The notes below the pieces were generated by a model that worked only from the letters and a program-made list of their open reading frames with translations, had not been told where the DNA came from and did not search any database. A stretch of DNA of 64,000 nucleotides from Acidovorax sp. Root219 (GTDB lineage Bacteria; Pseudomonadota; Gammaproteobacteria; Burkholderiales; Burkholderiaceae_C): NCBI RefSeq assembly GCF_001428665.1, contig NZ_LMIJ01000011.1, forward strand, positions 475,792-539,791. Reading direction: 5' to 3'. Positions 32,312-43,645 of the stretch are shown in pieces. Position numbers and translations under genes: made by a program. The stretch's first letter is position 1, and each line of letters opens with the position of its first letter.

Positions 32312-35089
32312 ATGAACGCAGTAGAAATCGAACAAGCTATTTCAGAGCTGGCTCTGCAACCCTTTGACGCAGCGGAATTCCCGTTCACGTTTCTTGCCGC
32401 CTTCGGCAACAAGGACACCACGCTCAAGCGCCTGCGTACGGGCAATAACAATGTCTCGGACGTGCCCGGTGGTGTGCTTCTGCGCAACAACATCCACCTC
32501 GCCGTGTGCGCGGCCGGCGCCGTCGGAGACACCCTCAAGGCGCTGCGCTCCAGCTTGGCCACAACGAAAGCCAAGGCCAAGTTCATCCTCGCCACGGATG
32601 GCCAGACCCTGGAGGCTGAAGAATTGGCCAGCGGCGAAACCATCGCCAGCGCCTTTGCAGACTTCCCGAATCACTTCGGTTTCCTGCTACCGCTGGCCGG
32701 CATCTCGACCATCAAGGAGATCAAGGACAACCCCATCGACGTGCGTGCCACGGGGCGCCTGAACAAGCTCTACGTCGAACTGCTGCGCGAGAACCCGGCT
32801 TGGGCCACGGACGAGCGCCGCAGCGACGTGAACCACTTCATGGCGCGCTTGGTGTTCTGCTTCTTCGCCGAAGACACCGGGATCTTCAGCGACGTGGGAC
32901 TGTTCACCCAGACAGTGGACCGTTGGAGCGAGCGCAGCGGTGGCAACGCCCATGAGGTGCTGTCCGAGATCTTCCGAGCCATGAACATCAAGCCGTCTGA
33001 GCGGGGCGCTGTCACTCCCCGCCTGCCGGCTTGGGCCAATTCCTTCCCCTACGTGAACGGTGGGCTTTTCTCGGGCAGCACTGAGGTGCCGCGCTTCACC
33101 CAGATGGCGCGCACTTACCTGCTGCACGCCGGCGTGCTGAACTGGCGCGAGATCAATCCCGACATTTTCGGTAGCATGATCCAGGCGGTGGCCGACGACG
33201 AAGAGCGCGGCTCCCTGGGCATGCACTACACCAGCGTGCCAAACATCCTGAAGGTGTTGAACCCGCTGTTCTTGGACGACCTGCGCACCGCACTGGCCGA
33301 GGCCGGCGACAACGATCGCAAGCTGTTAAACCTACGCAAGCGCATGGCGCGCATTCGAGTGTTTGACCCCGCCTGCGGCTCGGGCAACTTCCTTGTCATC
33401 GCTTACAAGCAGATGCGCGAGATCGAGGCGGAGATCAACCGTCGTAGGGGTGAGCTACACCTGGGTAGCGAGATTCCGCTGACCAACTTTCGAGGTATTG
33501 AGTTGCGCAGCTTTCCAGCCGAGATTGCCCGGCTGGCACTGATCATTGCAGAGTTTCAGTGTGACGTACTGTATCGGGGCCAAAAGGACGCTCTGGCGGA
33601 ATTCTTGCCGCTAGACGCACAAAATTGGATCGTCTGTGGTAACGCACTAAGGCTCGACTGGTTGCGTATATGTCCACCATCGGGGACTGGTGTCAGGTTG
33701 GTAGCAGACGACCTGTTTGGAACGCCTTTGGATCAAGCTCAAATTGATTTTGAAAACGAAGGTGGTGAAACCTACATCTGTGGAAACCCCCCTTATGTTG
33801 GGGACAAAAAGCAGTCCAAAGAGCAAAAAGGTGATATGGAAAGCATCTTTGTCTCTGTTTCGAGGCGCTGGCGCTCCTTTGACTATGTCTGCGGTTTCTT
33901 TTTCAAAGCCGCGAAATATGTCGGTTCTGTGGAAGAAAGTGCCTGCGCATTCGTGTCTACGAACTCAGTTACGCAAGGCGTACAGGTGTCTGAGTTCTGG
34001 CCGTTGGCGCTAGACAGTACGAAAATTAGCTTCGCAATTAAATCTTTCAAGTGGTCAAATCTTGCATCCAATAATGCTGGCGTAATTTGTGTGGTTATCG
34101 GAATATGTCCATCCAATAAAACTAGCAAACCTGTGATATTCGAGGGAGATGTTGCGCGGAAGGTGGAGGCCATCTCGCCCTATATGATTGCGGGAGAGCC
34201 GATATATGTGAGAGCCCGTCCCAAGCCGCTCTCTGCTATTTCCGAAATGCTTCTGGGTAACTTTGCTAAAGATGGTGGGGAATTGATTTGTGATCATCAC
34301 GAAATCAGTGATCTTGATGAGATTGCAAAAAGATTTCTCCGACCGATGTTTGGGGGGCAAGAATTCATCAAAGGGATAAGCAGATTTTGCTTCTGGATTT
34401 CTGAAGGTGAACTTGCCCAAGCTTGCAAAAGTGAAACACTACTCAAGCGCTTTGACAAGGTCCGTGCAAATAGATTGGCAAGTCCCAAGCCGGCCACTGC
34501 AGAGTGGAGCTCAAGGCCTCACCGTTTTGTAGAAATTAGATCGCCAGCGTATGTGGATGCATTGGTGATTCCAATTGTGAGTTCTGAAAACAGGGAGTTC
34601 TTGCCGGTCGGATTTTTACCTCGCGGTTCGATTGTTAATTACGCTTTTGGAATGTACGACGCTCCAATATGGAATATGTCGCTTGTTGCGTCGCGACTCC
34701 ATTTGGTGTGGATTGCTACTGTTTGCGGAAAAATGAAAACAGATTTTCGCTATTCAAACACCCTTGGCTGGAACACCTTCCCAGTGCCCTTGCTGACCGA
34801 ACAAAACAAGGCCGATCTCACACGATGCGCAGAGGACATCCTGCTGGCCCGCGAGGCGCACTTCCCCTCCACCATCGCCGACCTATACGACCCCGAAACC
34901 ATGCCGGACAACCTCCGTCACGCCCACGAGCGCAATGATGAGGTGCTGGAGCGCATCTACATTGGCCGGCGCTTCAAGAACGACACGGAGCGCCTGGAAA
35001 AGCTATTTGAGTTGTACACAAAAATGGCGACCGCAGAAAAGATCAAGCCTGCCTCAAAGGCAGCCAAGGGGAGAAAGAAAACTTCATGA
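32312..35089 (+). CDS. MmeI-like DNA adenine methyltransferase/specificity protein
   Basis: This 925-residue protein has an N-terminal domain (1-140), a helical linker (145-340), a class I SAM methyltransferase core with motif I DPACGSGNF (352-360) and catalytic NPPY (492-495), and a target-recognition part in the C-terminal half. The layout resembles MmeI-type R-M proteins. A nuclease motif of the D-x(n)-ExK type is not apparent in the N-terminal domain, so cleavage may depend on the partner proteins. The segment about 33.7-34.7 kb is clearly lower in GC than its flanks, as if the target-recognition part was acquired separately. It overlaps the helicase gene by four bases. Confidence 0.88.
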   Translation: MNAVEIEQAISELALQPFDAAEFPFTFLAAFGNKDTTLKRLRTGNNNVSDVPGGVLLRNNIHLAVCAAGAVGDTLKALRSSLATTKAKAKFILATDGQTLEAEELASGETIASAFADFPNHFGFLLPLAGISTIKEIKDNPIDVRATGRLNKLYVELLRENPAWATDERRSDVNHFMARLVFCFFAEDTGIFSDVGLFTQTVDRWSERSGGNAHEVLSEIFRAMNIKPSERGAVTPRLPAWANSFPYVNGGLFSGSTEVPRFTQMARTYLLHAGVLNWREINPDIFGSMIQAVADDEERGSLGMHYTSVPNILKVLNPLFLDDLRTALAEAGDNDRKLLNLRKRMARIRVFDPACGSGNFLVIAYKQMREIEAEINRRRGELHLGSEIPLTNFRGIELRSFPAEIARLALIIAEFQCDVLYRGQKDALAEFLPLDAQNWIVCGNALRLDWLRICPPSGTGVRLVADDLFGTPLDQAQIDFENEGGETYICGNPPYVGDKKQSKEQKGDMESIFVSVSRRWRSFDYVCGFFFKAAKYVGSVEESACAFVSTNSVTQGVQVSEFWPLALDSTKISFAIKSFKWSNLASNNAGVICVVIGICPSNKTSKPVIFEGDVARKVEAISPYMIAGEPIYVRARPKPLSAISEMLLGNFAKDGGELICDHHEISDLDEIAKRFLRPMFGGQEFIKGISRFCFWISEGELAQACKSETLLKRFDKVRANRLASPKPATAEWSSRPHRFVEIRSPAYVDALVIPIVSSENREFLPVGFLPRGSIVNYAFGMYDAPIWNMSLVASRLHLVWIATVCGKMKTDFRYSNTLGWNTFPVPLLTEQNKADLTRCAEDILLAREAHFPSTIADLYDPETMPDNLRHAHERNDEVLERIYIGRRFKNDTERLEKLFELYTKMATAEKIKPASKAAKGRKKTS

Positions 35090-37209
35090 GCGATCACGCC
35101 ACGAACCCGACCAATGCATACACCGTGCCGTCGGTGTCCATTGCCACTGCGCGCACAGGTGCATCCAGCAAGGCCAACGAGCTTGGCATGCGCGCCATGC
35201 AGGAGCGCGCCTATGCCAAGCGCGGTGAACAGTACCTGCTGATCAAGTCGCCGCCGGCATCTGGCAAGTCGCGCGCGCTGATGTTCATTGCGTTGGACAA
35301 GCTGCATAACCAAGGTCTGAAGCAGGCTATCGTGGTCGTGCCGGAGCGATCCATTGGAGGCAGCTTTGCGGATGAAGCCTTGACCCGCTTTGGGTTCTAC
35401 TGGGACTGGCACGTGGCCCCGCAGTGGAACCTGTGTAACGCGCCCGGTGGTGACGAGCCCCGTGCGGCCAAGTCCAAGGTGGACGCAGTGCGCCAGTTCT
35501 TGGTCAGCAGCGACAAGGTGCTGGTCTGTACACATGCGACCTTCCGCTTTGCGGTGGAAGAGATGGGCATCGCGGCTTTTGACAACCGGCTAATCGCGAT
35601 CGACGAGTTCCACCACGTTTCCAGCAACCCAGACAACGTGCTGGGCAGCCAGTTGGGCGCCTTCATCGCTCGCGACAGAGTGCACCTGGTTGCGATGACC
35701 GGCTCGTATTTCCGTGGTGACAGCGAGGCGGTGCTAGGCCCTGCGGACGAATCGCGGTTCGAAACCATCACCTATACCTACTACGAACAGCTCAATGGCT
35801 ACCAGTGGCTCAAGTCGCTGGACATTGGCTACTTCTTCTATACCGGGCCGTATGTAGATGCCGTCACCAAGGTGTTGGACCCGGCGCTGAAGACCATCGT
35901 CCACATCCCCAACGTCAACGCGCGCGAAAGCCTGAAGGACAAGCAGCGCGAAGTCGACGAGATCATGCACGGCCTGGGCACATGGACGGGCGTAGACCCC
36001 ACCACAGGCTTTCATCTTGTACAGAGCATTGAGGGCCGCGTGCTGAAGGTGGCTGACCTGGTGGATGACAGCGACGCCGCCAAGCGCACGCGGGTGCTGG
36101 GCGCGCTGAAAGACCCGGCACAAAAGGACAACCGCGACCACGTGGACGTGATCATCGCGCTGGGCATGGCCAAGGAAGGCTTCGACTGGATCTGGTGCGA
36201 ACATGCGCTGACCATCGGATACCGCAGCAGCCTGACCGAGATCGTGCAGATCATCGGCCGCGCCACGCGTGACGCCAAGGGCAAGGAGCGCTCGCGCTTC
36301 ACCAACCTGATCGCCGAGCCCACGGCCGAGCAATCCGCCGTGACCGAGGCCGTGAACGACATGCTCAAGGCAATTTCTGCAAGCCTACTGATGGAGCAGG
36401 TGCTGGCGCCGCGCTACGAGTTCACGCCCAAGAATGCGGGCGCCCAGGATGGCTTTGTCTACAACGGCGGCGAGGGCTATCAGGAAGGCGGCACCAACGT
36501 AGGGGTGAACGAGGCTACAGGCCAGTACCACGTCGAGATCAATGGCCTGGCGAAGCCTGAGACGCCAGAGGCAACCCGCATCTGCAAGGAAGATTTGAAC
36601 GAGGTGGTGACCAGTTTTTTGCAGGACAAGACCGCGCTGGAACGCGGCCTGTTCGACAAGGAAAACACCGTACCCGAAGAGCTGACGCAGCTGCGCATGG
36701 GCAAGATCGTGCGCGAGCGCTACCCAAATCTGAGCGAAGGCGACCAAGAAGCCATTCGTCAACATGCCATTGCGGCGATGAACATCACCCAGCAGGCGAA
36801 GCTGGCGCTGGCTCAGGCGGATGCTAGTGGCAGCGGGCCAGCGCAAGGCAGCATGGCATTGCTGGTCGGTGTGCGCAAGTTCGTCAACGTTCGTGACCTG
36901 GACATCGACTTGATCGACAGCATCAATCCCTTTGATGCTGCCTATTCGGTGCTGGCCAAGGCGATGGATGAGAAGTCGCTGCGCCAGGTGCAGGCCGCCA
37001 TCGCGGCCAAGAAAGTGAGCATCCCCGAGGAGGAAGCGCGCGATCTTTCGAAGCGGGCCTTGCAGTTCAAGAACGAACGTGGCCGCCTGCCCGACATCAA
37101 TTCGGCCGACGCTTGGGAAAAGCGCATGGCTGAAGGCGTGGCTGCTTTCGCGCGTTACCGCGCGCAGGCCAAAGCTGCGCAGGTTCAAGGGGAGTCTGGC
37201 AATGGCTGA
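35086..37209 (+). CDS. DEAD/DEAH-type helicase of the R-M/defence operon
   Basis: This 707-residue superfamily 2 helicase has Walker A PPASGKS (residues 56-62), a DEFH box (173-176, IAIDEFHHV) rather than DEAH, motif III MTGSYFRGD, and a motif VI-like EIVQIIGRATRDAKG. The C-terminal half has no family I recognise. The start overlaps the methyltransferase stop (ATGA), so synthesis is coupled, and the GIY-YIG gene overlaps its own stop by eight bases. It probably acts as a translocase or unwinding motor in the restriction complex, like HsdR or Res motors, but carries no nuclease motif I can see. Confidence 0.88.
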   Translation: MSDHATNPTNAYTVPSVSIATARTGASSKANELGMRAMQERAYAKRGEQYLLIKSPPASGKSRALMFIALDKLHNQGLKQAIVVVPERSIGGSFADEALTRFGFYWDWHVAPQWNLCNAPGGDEPRAAKSKVDAVRQFLVSSDKVLVCTHATFRFAVEEMGIAAFDNRLIAIDEFHHVSSNPDNVLGSQLGAFIARDRVHLVAMTGSYFRGDSEAVLGPADESRFETITYTYYEQLNGYQWLKSLDIGYFFYTGPYVDAVTKVLDPALKTIVHIPNVNARESLKDKQREVDEIMHGLGTWTGVDPTTGFHLVQSIEGRVLKVADLVDDSDAAKRTRVLGALKDPAQKDNRDHVDVIIALGMAKEGFDWIWCEHALTIGYRSSLTEIVQIIGRATRDAKGKERSRFTNLIAEPTAEQSAVTEAVNDMLKAISASLLMEQVLAPRYEFTPKNAGAQDGFVYNGGEGYQEGGTNVGVNEATGQYHVEINGLAKPETPEATRICKEDLNEVVTSFLQDKTALERGLFDKENTVPEELTQLRMGKIVRERYPNLSEGDQEAIRQHAIAAMNITQQAKLALAQADASGSGPAQGSMALLVGVRKFVNVRDLDIDLIDSINPFDAAYSVLAKAMDEKSLRQVQAAIAAKKVSIPEEEARDLSKRALQFKNERGRLPDINSADAWEKRMAEGVAAFARYRAQAKAAQVQGESGNG

Positions 37210-38383
37210 GCTCGACGACGACGAACTGCTGGGTGCCTTGGGGATTGAACTCACCCCACTCAAGGCTTCAAGTCGCACGCCTCGCGAAGAACGCATCATC
37301 GCGGGCTTCGAGGATATCTTGCGCTTTTACCAAGCGCACGGACGGGCACCCCAGCATGGTGAAGCCGGAGACATTTTCGAGCGGCTTTACGCGGTGAGAC
37401 TCGATCAATTGCGCAAGTTGCCGGAAGCTCTAACCCTTCTGGCGGAACTGGATACACCAGGGCTGCTGGAAGGTGCCAAGCACACGAGTACCGACGTTGA
37501 TGCTTTGGACGAAGACGCCCTGCTGGCGGAACTGGGCCTTGGCACTGAGGCTACCAACGACGACATAACTGTACTGCGGCATGTCCGGCCCAGTGTCGAC
37601 AGGCAGGCTGCCGAGGTAGTTGCAGACCGCACGCCTTGCGAGGACTTTGAGCGCTTCCAACCTTTGTTCGAGCAGGTTGAGCGTGAGCTGCAATCGGGCG
37701 CTCGCAAAGCCTTACCCTTTGGGCGCGATGCCAGTGTGTTCAATGGCAACTACTTCATTCTGGGCGGTCAACTCGCCTACGTGGCCGAGGTGGGTGACCC
37801 GATCAAAGCCCCGAATGGTGAAAGCGACGCGCGCTTGCGCGTTATCTACGCGAACGGCACCGAAAGCAATCTTCTCCGCCGCTCACTGCAACGAGCCCTC
37901 TACAAGGACGAGACAGGGCGGCGGCTTTCCGACCCTGACATGGGCCCGCTGTTCGGTGGCGAAGCTGAACCTGACGACATTGAGTCAGGCATGATCTATG
38001 TGTTACGAAGCAAGTCCAACCATCCGTTCGTGGTGGAGCATCGTGAACTGATCCATAAAATCGGGGTGACCGGTGGCAAGGTGGAAGCGCGCATTGCCGG
38101 TGCCGATAAGGACGCCACGTACCTACTGGCAGACGTCGAAGTTGTCGCAACCTACAAGTTGCACAACTTGAATCGCACCAGGCTCGAAAATATCTTCCAT
38201 CGCCTTTTTGGTGCTGCTCAGCTTGATCTAATGATTGAAGATCGTTTCGGGAATCCGGTCAAACCAAGGGAGTGGTTTTTGGTGCCTCTCCACGTCATAG
38301 ATGAGGCGGTGTGTCGCTTGCTGGACGGGACCATCACCGATATGGTTTATGACCCAGCGACCGCGCGACTCCAAGCGCCATAG
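37202..38383 (+). CDS. GIY-YIG nuclease of the R-M/defence operon
   Basis: This 393-residue protein has an acidic N-terminus (DDDELLGALG) and a helical first part with KASSRTPREERIIAGFEDILRFY. A GIY-YIG-like nuclease domain lies in the C-terminal half, with MIYVLRSKSNHPFV and HKIGVTGGKVEARIAG as the GIY and YIG analogues, a following TYLLADVEVVATYKLHNLNRTRLENIFHRLF, and the active-site Arg and Glu in this stretch. The pattern is like T5orf172-type GIY-YIG. Its start overlaps the helicase stop and follows AAGGGGAG. It is the likely cleavage subunit of the operon; this is inferred from gene context. Confidence 0.8.
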   Translation: MAELDDDELLGALGIELTPLKASSRTPREERIIAGFEDILRFYQAHGRAPQHGEAGDIFERLYAVRLDQLRKLPEALTLLAELDTPGLLEGAKHTSTDVDALDEDALLAELGLGTEATNDDITVLRHVRPSVDRQAAEVVADRTPCEDFERFQPLFEQVERELQSGARKALPFGRDASVFNGNYFILGGQLAYVAEVGDPIKAPNGESDARLRVIYANGTESNLLRRSLQRALYKDETGRRLSDPDMGPLFGGEAEPDDIESGMIYVLRSKSNHPFVVEHRELIHKIGVTGGKVEARIAGADKDATYLLADVEVVATYKLHNLNRTRLENIFHRLFGAAQLDLMIEDRFGNPVKPREWFLVPLHVIDEAVCRLLDGTITDMVYDPATARLQAP

Positions 38384-38654
38384 CCCATCAATTTTCTCGG
38401 AAGATCTCTGCCTTGCACTACCCGTAGTAGTCATCTATTTGCTCAGATTGAAGTTCGGCGAATTTTCAATTGCCCAGTCCCTCAGCAAGTACTGCCTGTG
38501 CTCTCTGGTCGAGACGGGCAAAACCGGCAGAGGCTCAAGCGACAAGTTTGACAACGGCTTGGCAGTTGTCTCGCCTAAACATGCTCTTCTTGAGGCGTCT
38601 AGGCTTCCCGCGCATAGGTGGGGAATTTGATAGTCAAGTTAAGGACCAGCGATT

Positions 38655-39680
38655 GTGACGTTCCTTGGGGAAAAATGGCGAGGTGTTCAGCGCTTTGTCC
38701 AAGACATCCGTATCAACGCCGATTTCCCGCGCTACGAATTGGAAGCGCGTTCAGCTCACGAGGCGAGCGCGAGACGGCGTTTTGATACCTCGCAGCTCGA
38801 TCACGAGATTACGGCGATTCTGCGAGCGGCAGAAGCCGAAGGATGTGCGGTCTATGGCGCTCGCATCGGTTTGCTAGAGTCTTCGATCAGCTCGCTCCAT
38901 CTGGCAACAAGCCAAGTCCGTACGCGGGTTGAGCTTATGGCCCGAGATTTCGGACAGGAGCTTAGCCAGCTCCACGAAAAGAAGGCAAGCCTGCTTGACG
39001 CGAAGGAGGTGCTGCTTGATCAGATGAGAGCCTTGAAGAAGGAGCGGTCCATAGCTCGAGAAGAGCTTGATGTGGCCCATGGGGACTTAAGAGAAGCAAA
39101 ATCGTTGATCGACAGCTGGTACGAGAAGTCTAAGCGGACACCATGGCTTTTTGGCAATGGCGGAAAGCGTCTGCCTGATCGAGCCCTGTTTGGACAGAGC
39201 TTTGGCGATCTCGAAAGTCTCAAGGCTGACCGCGAACGTGCTTTTAAGGAAGTTGGAACGTGCAAGGCTGCTCTCGCAAAGATTGTGGCCAAACAAAGCA
39301 CTAACAAACTCCTCCGGGACGAGAATCAAACGGCCTTGAGCAGTGTTTTCGCGTCCATAAATTCGGTCAAAGAAGGGAGACAGCGCATGTTCGACCTAAA
39401 AGACCAAGGTTATCGGTGCCATAGTCTTGAGGCAGAGCTATCAGAGTGCGTTCAACAAGAAGCGCATTTGCAGAGCGAGCGCAATCAACTAGCAAGTACC
39501 ATGGGCGAACTCGTTGAGCAGCAGGCATGCCGATCAGGGATTGATGAGCGGAGGCGAGCCGTTGCAGAGCTACGCGAGATGCGCACGAAATTTTTGGCCT
39601 TTTTTGATGATTCAGAACAGCGGACTGCAAGGCAGCAGGCGCATCGTGAATGGTGGCTCAACGGCCGAAAGGTACTGTGA
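38655..39680 (+). CDS. Coiled-coil protein downstream of the defence operon
   Basis: This 341-residue protein is not recognised. It starts at GTG 38655, with AGGA nine bases upstream. Long heptad-like stretches rich in Glu, Lys, Leu and Arg fill residues about 75-165 and 200-310 (for example MRALKKERSIAREELDVAHG), broken by a Trp/Pro-rich segment (SWYEKSKRTPWLFGNGGKRLP). There is no signal peptide or membrane segment. Base composition is lower in GC than the chromosome average, so it belongs to the transferred island. It may be a structural or regulatory part of the defence system, but is separated from it by 271 bases. Confidence 0.6.
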   Translation: MTFLGEKWRGVQRFVQDIRINADFPRYELEARSAHEASARRRFDTSQLDHEITAILRAAEAEGCAVYGARIGLLESSISSLHLATSQVRTRVELMARDFGQELSQLHEKKASLLDAKEVLLDQMRALKKERSIAREELDVAHGDLREAKSLIDSWYEKSKRTPWLFGNGGKRLPDRALFGQSFGDLESLKADRERAFKEVGTCKAALAKIVAKQSTNKLLRDENQTALSSVFASINSVKEGRQRMFDLKDQGYRCHSLEAELSECVQQEAHLQSERNQLASTMGELVEQQACRSGIDERRRAVAELREMRTKFLAFFDDSEQRTARQQAHREWWLNGRKVL

Positions 39681-39782
39681 GAACTTAACGTCCAATTGGA
39701 CTGCATTTGTCTGACGCTGGTCCTGATCGAGGCCCAGCAATATGTTGAACTCACCGCACTACCGGGCTAGTCCGTTGGGAGA

Positions 39783-40435
39783 CCCCCCGGCTCTGCCGGG
39801 GAGGCAGTAGAAGTTTGACGTATTCGTAGGTGTGGATGTCCATCGCAGAAACTGCCAATCGTGAGCCGCCAAGCAAACGAAAGGAAGAACTGGATGGACA
39901 AGATAGAAAGCCTAAATCACACGAAATGGGACTGCAAGTACCACGTGGTGTTCATACCGAAATGTCGAAGAAAGACGCTGTACCTGGAGCTGCGAAAGCA
40001 CCTGGGGGAGGTGTTTCGGACATTGGCGAGTCAATAAGAGAGCCAGATAGAAGAGGGGCATCTGATGCCGGACCACGTGCACATGATGCTGTCGATACCG
40101 CCGAAATACGCGGTGTCGCAGGTGGTGGGGTACATCAAGGGCAAGAGCGCGATCCATCTGGCCAGGGTGTACGCAGAGCGCAGAAGGAATTATGTAGGCC
40201 AACACTTTTGGGCGCGAGGGCACTTTGTTTCGACGGTGGGACGAGACGAAGAGGTGATCCGAAACTACATAAGGCACCAAGAGGAGGAGGAGGCGAGATT
40301 GGAACAGCTTGGGTTGTGGATGTAGAGGCCACCGAATAGGTGGCGCAAAGAGTTGGGGCCGCGTTAGCGACCCCGTTTAGCCGCTTTGAGCGGCTCACAT
40401 CTCGAAAGCCCGCGGCTTTGCCGGGGGATGGTTAC
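39783..40435 (+). mobile_element. IS200/IS605-family insertion sequence
   Basis: The element comprises a left-end hairpin (CCCCGG-CTCTG-CCGGGG, about 39783-39801), a broken tnpA gene and right-end hairpins (40356-40375, 40379-40395, 40408-40427). IS200-type elements carry subterminal hairpins instead of terminal inverted repeats and make no target duplication, which agrees. The exact ends are not certain. The right end abuts the stop codon of the MazG-like gene (40436). Confidence 0.85.
39894..40325 (+). pseudogene. tnpA: IS200-type transposase TnpA with in-frame stop
   Basis: The intended 143-residue Y1 HUH transposase reads from ATG 39894 (MDKIESLNHTKWDCKYHVVF) to 40325. A TAA at 40035-40037 interrupts it after residue 47; restoring that codon gives one continuous frame. 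The downstream part keeps the HUH motif PDHVHMMLS and the catalytic-Tyr helix EEVIRNYIRHQ, with KGKSAIHLARVY between. A single base change of AAA to TAA explains the lesion. It therefore cannot produce full-length transposase unless the stop is read through; mobility would need a functional copy elsewhere. Confidence 0.88.
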
Positions 40436-40804
40436 TCAGATCGGATACTTCTCCGCATTGATCCCCACCTTGGCATTCGCCGCTTCAATCAGATCCACAT
40501 CCAGCGCCGTAGCCATCTGCACCAGGTACAGCAGCACATCCGCCATCTCATGCGCAACCGCCTGCTTCTTGTCCGCAGGCAGATTCCGGCTCTGTTCTTC
40601 GGTCAGCCACTGAAAATGCTCCAGCAGCTCGCCGGCCTCCACGATCAGGGCCGAGGCCAGGTTCTTGGGCGAATGGAACTGGCCCCAGTCGCGCTGCTCC
40701 GCGAACTCCTGCAGGCGCAGGGCCAGTTGCTGCAGCGTGGTGGCGGGTGCTTCAGCTTCCGTTCCTGCGGCTGAAGTTGGTGGTGCGATGGGGTCTTGGG
40801 ACAT
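40436..40804 (-). CDS. MazG-like nucleotide pyrophosphohydrolase, probably C-terminally truncated
   Basis: This 122-residue protein is an all-alpha NTP pyrophosphatase of the MazG/RS21-C6/dCTPase type. The EExxE-like metal site is in LIVEAGELLEHFQW and the HEMADVLLYLVQMA helix provides ExxD. It probably hydrolyses noncanonical (d)NTPs. The product ends NAEKYPI, where relatives usually continue with about 12-15 residues after KYPV, as I recall the family. The stop codon touches the right end of the IS200-type element, so the insertion likely removed the natural end. It lies just downstream of the gyrB terminator. Confidence 0.85.
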   Translation of the reverse strand: MSQDPIAPPTSAAGTEAEAPATTLQQLALRLQEFAEQRDWGQFHSPKNLASALIVEAGELLEHFQWLTEEQSRNLPADKKQAVAHEMADVLLYLVQMATALDVDLIEAANAKVGINAEKYPI

Positions 40805-40813
40805 GAACGGCCT

Positions 40814-40847
40814 TATAAAAAAACGCCCGGGTGTTGGCCGGGCGTTT
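40814..40847 (-). terminator. gyrB terminator
   Basis: AAACGCCCGG and CCGGGCGTTT form a perfect ten-base stem around a seven-base loop at 40821-40847, followed on the minus strand by seven T. It lies just after the gyrB stop codon. Confidence 0.88.
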
Positions 40848-40875
40848 GTTCGTTCGTCACTACAATTTGGCGGGT

Positions 40876-43545
<2,670 letters not shown>

Positions 43546-43645
43546 TCAAATAGGGCTCTGGTCCCCATCATATGGGGGCGAGCAGCTATCAAATCAATAG
43601 CTCATGCGGGGTGCCCGGTGCGCATGGCGGGGGCACGGCGCAGGG

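Noticed and set aside
32312..39680. BREX or DISARM assignment for the defence island
   Set aside because: No PglZ phosphatase, BrxC-like ATPase, or drmA/drmB-like helicase-DUF1998 pair is present; the three-gene set with GIY-YIG does not match either.
39830..40339. 169-codon open frame across the insertion sequence
   Set aside because: It is another frame of the same DNA; the HUH and catalytic-Tyr motifs of the transposase lie in the frame that carries the TAA at 40035, so the gene is a nonsense pseudogene rather than a frameshifted one.
40356..40427. Right-end hairpins of the insertion sequence read as a terminator for the MazG-like gene
   Set aside because: They lack a T run on the appropriate strand and match the subterminal hairpin layout of IS200 elements, so I did not list them as a terminator.
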